Assembly (NCBI GenBank): GCA_021399435.1
Contig: JAJTUP010000147.1
Coordinates: 22,468 to 86,467, forward strand
From: Diaporthe sp. PMI_573
Taxonomy: Eukaryota; Ascomycota; Sordariomycetes; Diaporthales; Diaporthaceae
Direction of reading: 5' to 3'
DNA: 64,000 nt
A program made the translations under genes and the position numbers. Positions 1 through 12,191 of the stretch are shown piece by piece; positions within the stretch are counted from its first letter, which is position 1; every line of letters starts with the position of its first letter. Below the pieces are notes generated by a model. The model searched no databases and was not told where the DNA came from. It worked only from the letters and a program-made list of their open reading frames with translations.

Positions 1-233
1 ATGAAAATGGAGGCGAGGTGCTACTTGTGGTGAGCGTGAGAGTCATCTGAGTTGCATGATGTTCAAATTCCAGATCTAACAGCTCTATGGTTTATGTCTT
101 GATCTATGGATTGATCCCACGAGAGGAGATAAGTTTAGAAGGGTAAGATTGAGCACATTCCCCAAGAATAATTCCTTATCTTCTGATCGCGGCACATGAG
201 AAATTCTGGTGGTGGATGTCACCATATATAACA

Positions 234-1632
234 TTAAACATAAATGTAGCAGAAAGGAGAGCCAGTGATGCCCAAAGTGCTCCCAGCCTGGCCGATCGTG
301 ATAGGTGGTGACGCGGTGAGCACGCCCATGTAGAGCTCATCGGTCAGCGACCCGTTCCGGCCAGGCGGCTTGTTGTTCCTGGTTATGGTTGCACCAACAA
401 CCTCGGTTCGCTCTTCAGGGTGAAGATTTTGCCAGATCCAAAATGTTCGGTCGATCATGGCATGGTGGAGGAAGAAGATTGGGTCGCCCCTATACGTTCT
501 GGATCAGTACTCGTGTCCCAAGCCATTCAGAGATCTCTGTCGCAATGGACGGAAGTGCTACTTACGGACTGTTGAAGAGATCACCACCCGGGTCGCCACT
601 TGTGATGACTGTGATATCAAACTATTAGCAAAGGGTTTGCCAAGATGATGGTCCTGAAAGAACTTACAGTGCGCGCCACCATGTACGCCGTAATCTCCAG
701 CAGAGGCATTACCCTGCATGGCGAACTGGAAGCTCGATATATCGTCATGGAGCGTCAAGAGATCCGTAAGATTCTGCTCCGACGTCCAGCGCGTGCTGGT
801 CCAGTTCGTAATATCCCGCCGCAGGCACCGTGGATTCCACTTCAGGGTGTCGTTCGCAGGCATAGCGACGATCCCCGCCACAGTCAAGAGCGGCTGGATA
901 GGGCCGAGGTTCACTGTCATGTCGCGGAACGGGCCCTTGTCCACGCAGCCGCCGCCATCCCCGGGCGGGATGCAGTTCCCCGGGCGTCCCGCGGTGCAGC
1001 CGTGCGGCGCGTACACGCCGTTGCCGCTCATGCTCCAGTCGCTGCCGTCAAAGATCTCGGAGTGCAGTGGGTCGTCGGCCGTCGCCGCCCAGTCCCAGTA
1101 GGGAAGGCTGCCCTCGTAGCCGCACTCGCTGATGAGGGCCTGCTCGTAGTTCCACGTGAAGGTGCGGTGCCACGTCAGGAAGTTTGCCGTATTGTGGATC
1201 GTCTGCGTCTGGTTGATGTGGATGGCGACGAAGTCGTCGTACCGCGACTTTGCACCCGCGGCGAGGCGTGGGCTGACGAGGGCGGGCTTGGACATGAGGC
1301 ACAATGTGGCGTTGATGTATGCCATGCGCTGCTCTCGCGACAATCTTGTCCTGCGTGAGTGAAGCCGGATAAGCCAACGTGGTTTATCAAAGGGAGTCTC
1401 GGGTGCCGCTTTAGGGGTGGTCTACTCACCATTCTTGTCTCCGGGCTGCCGTTTCGATGGTACAATTACTGGCTGGTGTTGACTGAGCTTCGACATAGTC
1501 CTTGAGTGTTTCAAAGGCTTTATCGGCAAGGGCGACACTCCGGCGCTCGTTGTGGCTTGCTCCTTGTGCACCAATGGCCAGAACCAGCCAGAGCAGGTGG
1601 AGGCAAGTTGGAACGAGACGAAGAATGAACAT
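234..1632 (-). CDS. Secreted tyrosinase (common central domain), 4 exons
   Basis: Type 3 copper oxidase that would hydroxylate monophenols and oxidise diphenols to quinones. Deduced exons are 1632-1430, 1350-668, 608-566 and 489-234. They keep frame (395 codons, 394 residues) and each junction rebuilds conserved sequence. The CuA region carries the signature HNTANFLTWHR. CuB is rebuilt only after splicing: HGGAHF across exons 2/3 and SPGDPIFFLHHAMIDR across exons 3/4. The start at 1632 is chosen because it is the first ATG and opens a hydrophobic signal peptide (MFILRLVPTCLHLLWLVLAI). There is no long C-terminal lid domain, so this is the short secreted class, often seen in fungal secondary metabolism or melanisation. 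The gene stands alone here, so the substrate is unknown. The 3' acceptor of intron 3 is placed at the tatag ending at 490, because it restores SPGDP. Confidence 0.9.
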
Positions 1633-1689
1633 AATCGGAGCTATAACCCCAGGCTTGACGTTGGAGTCAATGGTTTGAGACAAGATTGA

Positions 1690-3238
1690 CAGACGAGATG
1701 AACCTGGCAGGATATTTGTAACATGATTTGGCTTGGCATGCTTTCTACTTATTTATCCTTGTGTTGACCGCCGCAGAATAGCACGGATATATCGTGTTTT
1801 CCCATACGCAGTTGAGTGACTCGGAGGTCACTACTAATCCTGCTTAGAGAGGTGCTCGTACTAGAATAAACTTCGTCGTTGTCAAGAGAGTTCTGGTTCG
1901 ACCCACTCACAGATTTCCTTAGATGTGCTCAGAACCTGTTCATGCAAATCACAACGCCGAGCTGGGAGACATTTGTGGGAACAAAATTACAGACACAGTC
2001 AATCATGCAACGTGATTTGCAAGTATCATTGGTAGCACACTAGGGGACTACCTTGTTGGTAACACACTCTTCCCTTCCGAGTTGGCCGGGCCTGGCACAG
2101 GGACGGAGGAAAAAGTCGTATTGCGGCTCTACGGGCCTTACAGTCTCCCGTAAATCCCGTCAATCGGGATGACAATTCTCCTGAAACAATTAGAGTTTGG
2201 TATTGTATCTTGAACGCTCATGAAAGTTCGTGATAATCCGGTCAACTTGATCTACGAAGACGTATGCTAACAATGACCCAGATTATTCAATTTATCATTA
2301 CTAGTACGTACGTATGCACAACTGGCTATGATATCTTCTGGACAGTAGTCAGGTCGCCCGGGGTGATATAAGCTTTTGAAGAGCTTATCTATCGGTTCGC
2401 CTGTTCCCCTGAATCGATTGAGTTTGACTTTAGAGTTTGTAGCGTAATCAATGTCCCGTCACCCATGAACTCACTTGAGCACGACTCTCAACTTCATCAC
2501 TCTGAGTCAGATGGGCTAGTTCATCTGTCATCTTCAATCCCGTTCTGATCCTGCTATACAGCAATTTGACCGCGAGTCTGGAGCTGACTACGCCGAGTCA
2601 GATGAACCATTTAGGTTGCCGTTGAGCCGCTTTGATTCTCCTCTCCCAGTGAAGTGCTTACAATTTGCATCAAATTAGTTAAGCGAAGAAAAGACATCAC
2701 TCGTCATGTTCTGCGCACCGACGATACACGCAGCACGTGAATCAATCATTCAAGTGTGCCTGACCGGACTTTTGGTTAGCTAATTGTAGATGTGAAGCTT
2801 GGGCAGAAGAGTGATAAAAGGTGTTCGGCGTCCCATCTGCTACTCCAGGAATGGACAACATGAGTCGACCACTGCGGAACGCTTTGCGTGAGACTGAGCG
2901 CATGCAGGTACATTGAATTTAGCAAAACCGCAGAGCCAATATGTTGCAAATCACATATATAGCTTCAGGTCTCTCTAACTTAACTACGGCCACCCAGCAC
3001 TCTTGATTGAGACCACACGGAATTAATTGTGGTCCAGGTGGCCCAACGCTAGTACAGTGACGGCAGGGATGGATCGGACTAGATTTGATAAAGTAGACTA
3101 TGAGATTCCGGCCTTATTAGTGAGGGCACGCTGAGACTTATGGAGGTTTGCTGTCTAGATTACGACATGAAAATTAATCTTCCACATCTCAACAGAGTGA
3201 ATAAAGCAGTGCGTGAAGGAACAAAGTGTCTTTAGCAA
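1690..3238. other. Gene-free stretch upstream of the tyrosinase
   Basis: Promoter side of the tyrosinase gene plus intergenic DNA. I see no reading frame with family resemblance, no tRNA and no strong repeat. A ten-base motif (GAGTCAGATG) occurs twice about 90 bp apart, at 2504 and 2596, without further similarity around it. Confidence 0.5.
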
Positions 3239-3239
3239 T

Positions 3240-3425
3240 GTTGGCATGGATGCTCTGGACAGTCACCGCCGGTCCGCCCTTGACCGGGCCGAAGCCTGTC
3301 CTGTTTGTCTCCTCCGATTCGATCGCTGACACTTCTCCCTGGGACAGAGGGGCGCCCTCGACCGGGCGGGTCTTGAGCTCATCCTTGGGTAGAGTCGTGT
3401 TCGCCAATATGTCGAGCTTCGGTAG
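3240..3425 (-). pseudogene. Possible fragment of a small SMP/LEA-like protein
   Basis: A short frame reads a Ser/Glu-rich stretch followed by TGFGPVKGGPAVTVQSIH. This resembles the seed-maturation-protein (SMP) repeat of small fungal stress proteins, where GGPVKGG...AQS is typical. No ATG lies in frame between the upstream stop and this segment, so it would need an unseen upstream exon or is a remnant. Length and start are uncertain. The resemblance is from memory of the family pattern. Confidence 0.28.
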
Positions 3426-3429
3426 GATT

Positions 3430-4050
3430 GTTGGTGTTCAATGCGAGACAAATTGATGCGAATTATAACCGTTTCAAAATGGCAAGTGTGAAGTCTTTGA
3501 AGTTTATTAGCGAGATGGCTGTAATCGATTTGAGAATTGGGCTACAATTATAGATTGGCTGATGAACTAGGGGCAGAGGGCGATGACTTCATGTTGACAT
3601 TTTCTCTCAGTGATTAGCTGCATATAAGTGGACCGATCGAGTCTTGAGGTATGCATATGCTCGCTTCATCTTTGCTGGTAAGCACGTTCCTACTCTAACA
3701 GGACTCCTGATCTCGAGAATCGTCAGGGAAACCCTAGTGTTTCCAAAGCTGTTCACCCCGGGGAGGGTGGTCCATGCCGGTCCCCAGGCACGTATCAGCC
3801 AGTGGTATAATGGTGTTCCTGCTCAGACATCGAGTCACAACCAGCAACCCGACCTGAAGATGTTGTTAGATGTCCCGATAGCTGTGTTTCTCAAGAAGGA
3901 GAGCAGCGCAATAAGTGCTAGTTGCGGCCCTCCAATCCTGCGCGAGACTTTCTCAATATTTTCATTGTGATATTGCTTCCAAAAATGCTGGAGTCTGCAC
4001 ATGATCGTTTGATGTTTAGTACAGTATATATGGTACACCGCCAACGGCTC
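3430..4050. other. Intergenic, downstream of mL57
   Basis: Contains an open frame of 108 codons at 3644-3970 on the plus strand that I do not recognise. Its composition looks non-coding. No RNA gene is seen. Confidence 0.4.
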
Positions 4051-4052
4051 AC

Positions 4053-4990
4053 TCATTTTTTTATCCGCCTGATCACTCTCTCCCGGGCGAGTTTACTCGC
4101 AGCCTCCGACCCGTGCTGCAAAGACACAGCGCCAATAATGGCGAAGATGGACGTGGCGAGGACAGATTCTAAACCTGATCCTTTGAGATTGTCGGTCTGT
4201 GGTAAAAACAGGTAAGTCGGTGCTCTGCGATAGCGTAGATCGTGTCTGTATGGACATCAACTCACGTTCCTTGGCTTCCAACGCATCACCTCGTTGAGCC
4301 TATTGTTCAAACCAACAGAAGCCAGGCCTGATAACGAGATAATATCTTGAGGCCGATTCATGCTCAGTTTGTCGACGTTCTGGAGGGCAGGAGACTCGTA
4401 GTGTTTTCGTTTCCATGGGTCGTTCAGGTACTCATCAGCCACGCGGGGTGAAGTCATGATCTCGTTTATGGCTTCTGAAACAATTATTTGACGACCTAGA
4501 ACGAGTTGACCCGTTAGCCGTGCACATCAGACGCCGTGGCAGAAAGATACCGCATACCATAGAAGGCCAATCTCGTGTTGAATCCTCTCCGGCCGAAATC
4601 GAAACTCTTGTGTGTAACTGCCAACCACTTGATCTCCTCCGGCAGCAGTTTGGAGCCGTTGCGACCAAGGAACCGCTCGTAGAAGTCGTCCAGCCTGGCG
4701 GGGTCCTCGTTTACGTGCCATACTGCCCGGTGGGGCACCTTGGGAACGTTGAGCGAGAAACCATGGATACCCTTGAGCCTCTCTGGTGTGTATGACCACC
4801 TTGGCTGTGCCTCCTCTATGTCCGCTTCGGATATGGGCTCGTTCAACGGGTCATTTTTCTCGCGCAGGGCTGTCGGGTGCCGTGCTATTTGGTGGTTCGC
4901 ACGGCATGCTGGCCGGGCAGCTGCGGGTCTGATGGGGCGGAGGGCTTGTCTGGAGGTCGACCAGAACGTGCGGGAGGTGTTGAGCGCCAT
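4053..4990 (-). CDS. MRPL15: Mitochondrial large-subunit ribosomal protein mL57 (MRPL15), RNase III-like fold
   Basis: Structural protein of the mitochondrial 54S subunit built on a non-catalytic RNase III fold. Exons 4990-4558, 4495-4266 and 4196-4053 give 269 codons (268 residues) in frame. The N-terminus is Arg/Ala/Ser-rich with few acids (MALNTSRTFWSTSRQALRP), as expected for import. The RNase III-type segment FLGRNGSKLLPEEIKWLAVTH is in exon 1. Splicing then joins LAFYG to RQIIVSEAINEI. The last exon gives the helix pair GSGLESVLATSIFAIIGAVSL. The catalytic acidic signature of true RNase III is absent, as in the family. It is divergently arranged with RTT109 across about 500 bp. Confidence 0.9.
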
Positions 4991-5493
4991 AACTGCTGGA
5001 TCGATGGGAGGAGAGAGGCTGGCGCATTCCCTCCTGGTCGAGCTGGACTGTTGGACCGCGATTCTGTCACTGACGACTCGACTGCGACAGCTCTCGCGAC
5101 GGTAACTTTTTCAAAGTTCGCGGCAGGCTAAGCTGGGTGGATACCCACGCTGCATGGCTCAGGACTGTGCACGGGCCCACTGGCTGCTCCTGCAGTTCCT
5201 AGTCGGCCAGACCCACCAGAGTTTGGTTCAGCGCGGCTCGGCTAAGCTACTCCTTACAGTCCAAATCGCGCCCGCGCCGCGACGCAGGCACGGCAGGGCG
5301 CAGGGAGGTGCAATTTGATCGCGTCGTCAGCAAGGGACTTCGCATTGGACGGGCCGACCCAACTTGCTTGGTTGGCTGGCTAGTTGACTGACTTACTTGA
5401 CTTACTGGGGGAGCTTCGCGTTCCAAATAATGGACTTTCCTGCAACAATGCCTCGATAGCACTTTGCAATTCAACATTTCCCTCCAAAGCAAC
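4991..5493. promoter_or_regulatory. Divergent intergenic region between mL57 and RTT109
   Basis: About 500 bp shared by two genes transcribed away from each other, so it must hold both promoters. It includes a repetitive TTGACTGACTTACTTGACTT stretch near 5383-5405. No clear TATA box is seen. Confidence 0.5.
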
Positions 5494-7476
5494 ATGTTCG
5501 CAGCAGCTTCTCCAAGTGCGCCTGGCTCGAAGCAGCAGTGCAGTGCCGCCTTGCTGAGCAGGCTCGCAAAGGTGCTCCCAAAGGGCCACAGGTTCACAAT
5601 CAACCACCTCTCCACGCCGCCCACTCGCACTGATGCTCTGCACTCAGCTCCCCCTGATGCGCGTCCCGACCGAACCTACCGCGAATCCCACTTCCTCGCC
5701 GTCAGCGTAGATGCGACCTCAAGACTGGCATCGTCGAGCTCGCCCTCGTCGCCCTTGACACCCGGAGCCACCCCCGATTCCAGCCCACCAGGCAGGCAGG
5801 TCTTGGTCCTCGGTCTCGAGATCTACATCTTCACCACAGCCTGGGCCAGCACCTTCTTTGTGTCCAAGGCCGACTCCACTGGCTACCTGAGCCTCCTCAA
5901 CCTGCCCAAGGGGACCCCCTCCCCTATCCGGGAGATCAGCTCTGCGTTCCTGTCGTATCTCGTCGAGCAGCGGCGTCGCGACAATGTCCAGACAATTGTC
6001 AGCCTTTTCGCGAGGGCGCAGAACCAATATCTGTTCCCTGGGAGCGTGGAGAACAAGGACAAGCACGTCCTGGACGACCGAGGGCTGGTCAGATGGTGGT
6101 GTCGCGTACTCAACTCCATGATGGAGACACAGGACACACATGAGGACAAGATCTTCCGCCCTTCGAACAAGACAGGAAACTGGGAGGACATCAAGGGCTA
6201 TCTGGTTGTGCCTGGTCTCGACGCCTACGAACTACGAGCCTTCCTACCCCGAACACCCACTGCATCTTCCAATTGGGTCCTCGGCCATCCCCTGGAACGT
6301 ATCTCGCACTTCGCCAGAGAGTACGACTGGGTCCCGCCGAGGTGTCTAGTACCCAAGTTTCCGGACGATCCAAAGTCTCGCTTTCGCGATGAGCTCGATC
6401 TCGAAGCCTCCAAGTCAGCACAATACGAGGAGAAGGGACTTTGGCGGAGCGCCACGACGATGGATCAGTTTTGGGAGATGATGGCATTTCGACAGGAGTG
6501 CTCAAGCGGACACATGACAGGATTTATATGGGTTGTGCTTGAACCATATCGCTGGGCCGAGCAAAATACGATGGCGGCTTCATCGCCTTCCAACTCTCTT
6601 ATCACACCAAGTACTTCATTCGATGGGTCACAAGCAACACAGCCGTCCACTCCCCCAAGAAGGCGAGACGTGCCTCAGGGCTCGACACCCAAGACAAGCC
6701 CTCTGAAATCGGCATTGACCCCGGGCTCCACTCAACAGACTCCCACAAAACAAAGCCCTTCCAAGAGCAAAGCTACTCGGAAGGCCAAGAAGCTTGTTTT
6801 GAAAGGACGAATCGTTCCCCGATTCCCACGCGTCAAAAGACATGCAAGGAATTACGTGCCCGACATACCCATCTCGACTTCATATTACTACTGGCCCCCA
6901 GAAGGGCGAGGAACCCGGATTGCCGCCGAAGCCGATTATAAGAGATCGGTGGACTTGCTGACAAAGCTGGATTTCGAGACCCTGGAGCTGGCCAGTGCAA
7001 GCACTAGGAGATGGATCAACGAGGTCGGTGGCGGTCAGAAGTGGGCCATGGATGTCGTCGGATCACGGCCTCTCGCTGCCGCTGCGAATACCACGGCAAC
7101 GGCTGCGATCAACAACATGGCGAATCTCGTGCGAAAGAATCGCCGGGCAGGTACAGGTGACGAGACGAGCGGTGATAGTGACCGTGGTTTGGGATCCGTC
7201 CCTGCGTCTTCAGCAGGGGTCACTATGCTCATGGCCAGGAAGAAGCCAAAGAAGGAGACGACACCGCCGGCAACTTCAAGCGAGGATGCCAGTGTCTCTT
7301 CTGTCAACCTGCTCGTTCCCCGAAAGAAGCGCAAGGAGTCCGAGTCCGAGGACTCAGGACCAGTACCAGACGGCGCGGAAGCGACAGGTGGGAACGCCCC
7401 GAGTGCGATCAGCGAAACACCAGCTGTGAACACCCTCGGTGGCGGTCTGGTGCGGAAGAAGCCCAAAACGGCTTGA
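5494..7476 (+). CDS. RTT109: Histone acetyltransferase RTT109 (KAT11 family)
   Basis: Fungal-specific H3 acetyltransferase (H3K56, also H3K9/K27) acting with the chaperones Asf1 and Vps75 in replication-coupled nucleosome assembly and DNA repair. A single exon encodes 660 residues. The start is the first ATG at 5494; the frame runs ten codons further up but only from a TTG. Family landmarks are the LSRLAKVLPKGHRFTINHLSTPP opening, the split-domain segment with SKADSTGYL, the RWWCRVLNSMM helix and the YLVVPGLDAYELRAFLP segment. The low-complexity loop at about 360-440 is rich in Ser/Pro/Thr/Lys. The C-terminus carries three basic patches (ARKKPKK, PRKKRKE, VRKKPKT) that probably act in nuclear import. 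At 660 residues it is longer than the budding yeast protein because of loop and tail insertions common in Pezizomycotina. Confidence 0.9.
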   Translation: MFAAASPSAPGSKQQCSAALLSRLAKVLPKGHRFTINHLSTPPTRTDALHSAPPDARPDRTYRESHFLAVSVDATSRLASSSSPSSPLTPGATPDSSPPGRQVLVLGLEIYIFTTAWASTFFVSKADSTGYLSLLNLPKGTPSPIREISSAFLSYLVEQRRRDNVQTIVSLFARAQNQYLFPGSVENKDKHVLDDRGLVRWWCRVLNSMMETQDTHEDKIFRPSNKTGNWEDIKGYLVVPGLDAYELRAFLPRTPTASSNWVLGHPLERISHFAREYDWVPPRCLVPKFPDDPKSRFRDELDLEASKSAQYEEKGLWRSATTMDQFWEMMAFRQECSSGHMTGFIWVVLEPYRWAEQNTMAASSPSNSLITPSTSFDGSQATQPSTPPRRRDVPQGSTPKTSPLKSALTPGSTQQTPTKQSPSKSKATRKAKKLVLKGRIVPRFPRVKRHARNYVPDIPISTSYYYWPPEGRGTRIAAEADYKRSVDLLTKLDFETLELASASTRRWINEVGGGQKWAMDVVGSRPLAAAANTTATAAINNMANLVRKNRRAGTGDETSGDSDRGLGSVPASSAGVTMLMARKKPKKETTPPATSSEDASVSSVNLLVPRKKRKESESEDSGPVPDGAEATGGNAPSAISETPAVNTLGGGLVRKKPKTA

Positions 7477-7769
7477 ACAGGATCTCATTTTTAGCATGAA
7501 CTTCGTTTTGCAGAGGGAACACGAGGAGAGCAGGCAAGCTTGGACTTGGACTCTAGGACTGGTGGATACCCCAAGGCATAAATGGTTTTAAACTGGTGCG
7601 GCGTTGCGTACGGAATTTTGGGAATTGGGATTCAGAAGATACAATTCACGTTCGAGTAGGACACGAAGTAGACTTACAAGGAATGGTTATCCCTGGTCCA
7701 TGCATTTGCTACCTTGAAAGCTGCTTGTGGGGGTATCTTGAGATGCAGTGAGATTCGATCAGTAAGACC

Positions 7770-9320
7770 TCACACCCTCCGCCGCTTAGCGCTGGGCTTC
7801 TCGCCGTCGCTCTCGGCCTTCGCCAACTCGGCAAGCTTCGCCTTTACCGTCTCAGCCGCCTGCCTCAGCAGCACCTTCTCACCTATCCTGACGTCCAAGG
7901 CCATGCGCTGCCGCCGCACCTTCTGGTCTGCCCCATCACCGCCCTCCTCGTACTGCTTGAGATCCTGCTCCAACGTCGTGGCGTACTGCCTGGTCCGCTC
8001 GTCCAGCGCCCTAGAAATGGCAGAGTAGATGATCCTGTCCCGCGCGACCTTGTCAGGCACCGCCTCGGGTCTGACCTTCTTAACGGCCTTCATCAACGCC
8101 TTGAGCTGCTCCACCAGCTCCTCGGGCGCGCCAGCCGCGTTCTCAACCTCAGCCACCCTCCCCTCAGAATCCGGATCCTCAGCCCCGCGCTCGATAACAA
8201 ACGCCTCCTCCAGCTCGTCCTCGTCCAGCGCGCCGAGTGCCTCGCCCCATTGTTTCGCGGGCAGCGGCACCTCAGCCCTCAGGGCGGCGAGCACGGGGGG
8301 CCACGCGAGGTCGACGAGGTTCCAGCGCCTGTGGGTGCGCGTGGTGTAGCCGTAGCGCCGCAGCAGCTCGCCGTTGCTCAGCGGGCCGTAGTAGTTGAGG
8401 ATCTCCTCGCCGGCCGCGATGGGCCGCAGCGAGGTCGCGGTCAGGGCGTGCTCGCCGTGCTCGATGTGCGCGTTGAAGGACGCGTCGGCGTTGAGGATGT
8501 CGGCCATGGGGACCATCCCGAGCATCGTCTTGCCCTCGCGGTCCTCGACCCACTCGTCTTCCTCTTCCTCCTCTGCGTCCTCGTCGTCTTCCTTCTCCAG
8601 GTCGAAGGCGTACGCCATGATGACGCTTCCCATCCGGAAGGCGACCTGGACGAGCTCGTCGTCGCTCAGTTCCGGGGAGCCCTCGGGAAAGAAGACGGCC
8701 GAGTGGGCCCTGACGACGGGCAGGATCTTGGTCCGCACCATCTTCTCCGCCTCGTCCTTGCCCACCTTGCCAGCGACGGGGCTGGCCTGTAGCTCAGCCA
8801 GCTCGTCGGCGGTCCAGAACATGGGCGTGCTGAAGTCGTCGACGGTGGGCAGGACGTCCAGGTACGGCCTCCATGATGAGCTGGCGCCCTGGAGGTACTC
8901 GTAGATGAGGACGAGGATGAGAGAGGTCCATGAGTCCTGGGACATGTCGTCGTCACCGTCGTCGTCAGCCTCTTCGCCCTCGGCGTTCATGTCAAGATCA
9001 GCGCCATCCTGCTCCCCAGGCGGGCTGAACAGGCCAGGGATCTTGGTGGCCAGTAACGAGGTGTTGGTGCAGATGATGGACTGGCGTGGGATGGTGAAGA
9101 GCACTGTGTCCGGGGAAATGTCGGCTTTCGCGACTGCGCCAACTCATCTCAGCTGAGTTGCTCTGTTAGGAAAATGTGCTGCTTACTCACCTATACCACG
9201 GCCCGCGCCTCGATCTCGCAGGTCTCGAACCTCGATGTCATCGTGGAAGGTGGTGCCAGGTTGCGCCCTGAACCAGCTCAGAAATTCGGATGTTTTCTGG
9301 TCGAATGTATTCTGCGTCAT
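7770..9320 (-). CDS. SET-domain protein-lysine N-methyltransferase, Rkm4/SETD6-like
   Basis: Methylates lysine on a non-histone target; yeast Rkm4 modifies ribosomal protein Rpl42. Exons 9320-9191 and 9133-7770 (intron with GTGAGT donor and GCAG acceptor) give 498 codons, 497 residues. Splicing rebuilds RGIVAKADISPDTVLFTIPR, the first SET motif. The remaining motifs are MVPMADILNAD (substrate/SAM pocket) and ILNYYGPLSNGELLRRYGYT. A Rubis-subs-bind-like helical C-terminal region follows and ends in a basic AKRRRV tail, a likely nuclear signal. Two long acidic insertions (about residues 80-100 and 235-255) interrupt the SET domain. The start at 9320 is the ATG giving MTQNTFDQKTSEFL; a longer frame exists but is poorly conserved in type. 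It is convergent with RTT109, about 290 bp apart. Confidence 0.87.
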
Positions 9321-12030
9321 GGCTGGACGGCGACAATGCCGAGCTGAGCTGGACTGGACTGTGCAAACTTGTTTCTGGAGGTCGCTTGTCGTATTGCCGT
9401 TGCACTCTCGGTCAGTCAATCCGTCGACTCAGGCCAGTCCAAATCGATCAGCCTCTCCACAAAGGCTGTGCTGCGCGATGGGTGGGAAATCACAAAAATT
9501 CAGCGTGCGACGCCCCACATTCCCACACCCGCAAACCCACACTCCCACCTCCCGGCTGCTGATCAACAGGGGATCGCATCGCTTAACCAGGAGGTCATGG
9601 ACAAGCTTTCAGCGCCAAGCCGGCACGTCGATAGGTCAGTGGAGAGAATGCCCTAGGCTCGATCTTGGCACCGGTGAACCTCGTGCCTTGCAGCAGCCCT
9701 GGCCAGTCTTGATCGTGGTGATGACCATCGTCTCAACCCGGAATCTCGTCGACGCTCAGCCGTGACGACCGCCCAGCCACAGCCTTGGCCTGCACAACAC
9801 AGCTCACAGGCCTGCCTCGACTCGTCTCGTCTCATCTATTCGCGGTGCATGACATCAAAATTCAATCCAATGCCCAGACGGCCACCGACGAAGCCGAGTC
9901 TGTCTGCGGGACCCCTGTCTGCCTACGGCCGTCCTGACTGAAGCCTTACCTGGATATCACGACTTGCGGACCCCACGATATGGGGCAATATAGCCCGGGA
10001 TGATTCAGCTTCTCGGCAGTTGGCCCAGAGTTGACAGCTCGATGGCACCCAGTGATGCCACCCCGTCCACACAACTACCGTCCTCTCTGTGGCCTGCAGG
10101 GCTTCTCATCCCAACCCTTCATCCCGTTGTCGACACGGTCTCTGGCATGACCCGGTGTCGCTTTTGGAAACGTCCCTTTCTTGGCTGTGACGGCGTGGTA
10201 ATGCTGCACGAGTGAGGTTCACATGGCGCCCGTTGCACCACTGCTAATAATTGCCAAGAGGCGACAGGCGCGCGCTATTCTCGTCCTCGCTGCCATCGCC
10301 TGGCCATCGCCATCGCCGTCACCGACGCTGTGGCCTCGTGACACGGGCCTTGGTCACCGAGCATGCTGTCCTCCCCCTCAGGGCTGGATGAACATCCCCT
10401 CTATCTGCAACAACCCCGCAAGGCAGCTTAGATTACTGAGATGCACGCATATTGCTTCCAGCTAAAATAGTCCCATGTCGTGGCACACGGCACGACGGCA
10501 TCGATTCCCGCCCCCAACCGCCAGCAGGGTTCTCCTAGACCACCACGTTTAATTCCATTTCTTCCCTTTTTTCCTTTTCCCCTTCCGCATTTGGTAGTCG
10601 AGCTTATGTATGACACAACGTTTCTATCCACTCAAATATGGTTTGGACTACTACGCCATGCACGTTGAGCGTGTGCCTGTCTGAAGTCGACATGGATATC
10701 CGCCAAGAGGAGATGCAGGCGCCTTACTGCTTCCGCGTTTCTGCTGACGGAAACTCCGACAGGTGAGCCATGTGGAGTGTGGCACCACCTCTGCTCGGTT
10801 TGTCCCGGCCGGCCGCTGCCCTTGTCTCTGTTGTGGCAGTGTGAATGCCGGGTGTCGTCCGGATTTCCGAACAGGCAGGCCATCGCAAGGCCCATGCCGC
10901 ATATCCAGCCCTGACGCTGAGTAAACAAGGAACCGGTGAGGCATGTGGCAATCACTTGTGGATGCTGCGAACCTGCACGTCGGGTCACTGTTGAGAAACT
11001 TTCCAGAAACCTGCAGCTTTCCAGAAACTTTCAGTGAAAAAGTCAATGGAAAAGACGGGCAGACTTCTGTCAAGCTTCTCGTCTGTGCCAAGACATGACC
11101 TCCCATGGGATGAAGGCGGCGGGATCTTGCATGCATGATGGGCCAAAGCTTGTTAAGCCCATATAATTTCCGAACGGCACAAAACGGGCTATTTTAGACC
11201 TGTTTCTTCGCATTCGGGCAGCGGGCACCGAGTCAGTAAGTATATGCACATAGCTCCAATCCATGCGGCGGCAAAGCCTTCTCCCCCCCCTAACATGGGC
11301 CGCCTAACCACGCGCTTTTGCTAAGCACGTCGATCCTTACGCAGCACCCGCTATGCCCCATCATAATTAGGTATGTCTAAGGTGAGTAAAGGTGCTTGCG
11401 TCAAGTCTATCTCACCGTCATTAGCGCACGATCGAATGCCGAGATAGCTGCGAGTGTACCTTTACCCAACACCACAACACTAACCACCATCGAATCACAC
11501 CTGTCCTTCAGCCTTTCTTCCCGCGAGATCCTATTGGCGGCAGCCTGGGGTTGAACGATTATTTCTCTCATTGCTAACTTTTCATCCAATACATGTACAT
11601 GACATCATGAAGACTTTATGCTTAAAGAGAGTCAGGACTATGCCAGAAGCAAAAAAGAGCACGGGCATACTACGCTGTTATAATCTCACCGCCCGCTTTA
11701 CTAAATTAATCAACTCCACGGAGCCAACAAACTGTGTAGCTGCCCAGAGAGCTGGGCGGGGCGGAATGCAATGTGGATCTATATGCAGTGTTCATGGTTC
11801 AAGGGCACACCGTTGCTACTCTATTCCCAGCGATGACCTCTTCGGGCTGTCCACACCACCATGCCTGGTGAGGAGTACTACCAGGTATCCAGGTAGATGA
11901 TACCCAGGTACACAGCCCAAGCCCCCACCACAGGGGGATGTGGGAGAGCTCGACGTCAACACATGCAAGTGCATCATGAATGTCATAGCTATTCTACATT
12001 TTGATGAGCATGGAGTATGATGCCGTACAA
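9321..12030. other. 2.7-kb gene-free region
   Basis: Several frames of 60-176 codons occur on both strands but none shows a domain, signal peptide or convincing composition. No tRNA or rRNA is seen. There is a short C-run near 11283-11291. This is probably promoter and intergenic DNA between the SET gene and the oxalate decarboxylase. Confidence 0.45.
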
Positions 12031-12033
12031 GTG

Positions 12034-12040
12034 TATAAGA
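12034..12040 (+). promoter_or_regulatory. TATA-like box of the oxalate decarboxylase gene
   Basis: TATAAGA lies about 155 bp upstream of the ATG and is followed by a C/T- and CATCA-rich leader, a common layout in highly expressed fungal secreted-protein genes. Assigned by position only. Confidence 0.35.
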
Positions 12041-12191
12041 AGGCCAGCATCTCCGTCCCTTCCATCACCTGTTTCCATCTCATCATCCCATCATCATCAT
12101 CACTCACACTCTTTTGTGCCTTTTCAAACATCCAGTGCTATAGCAACATCGTCGGTCACATCTTCAGAACTTCTATCTTCCTATCTTCAAG

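Noticed and set aside
645..1358. Long plus-strand frame of 237 codons
   Set aside because: It is antisense to the tyrosinase exon 2, is Arg/Val/Ala-rich and has no domain; a shadow of GC-rich codons.
1905..1920. tRNA B-box-like GGTTCGACCC
   Set aside because: No acceptor stem, D arm or A box can be built around it.
10632..11136. Minus-strand frames of 118 and 161 codons
   Set aside because: Overlapping frames with no domain, no signal peptide and unremarkable composition in a gene-free region.
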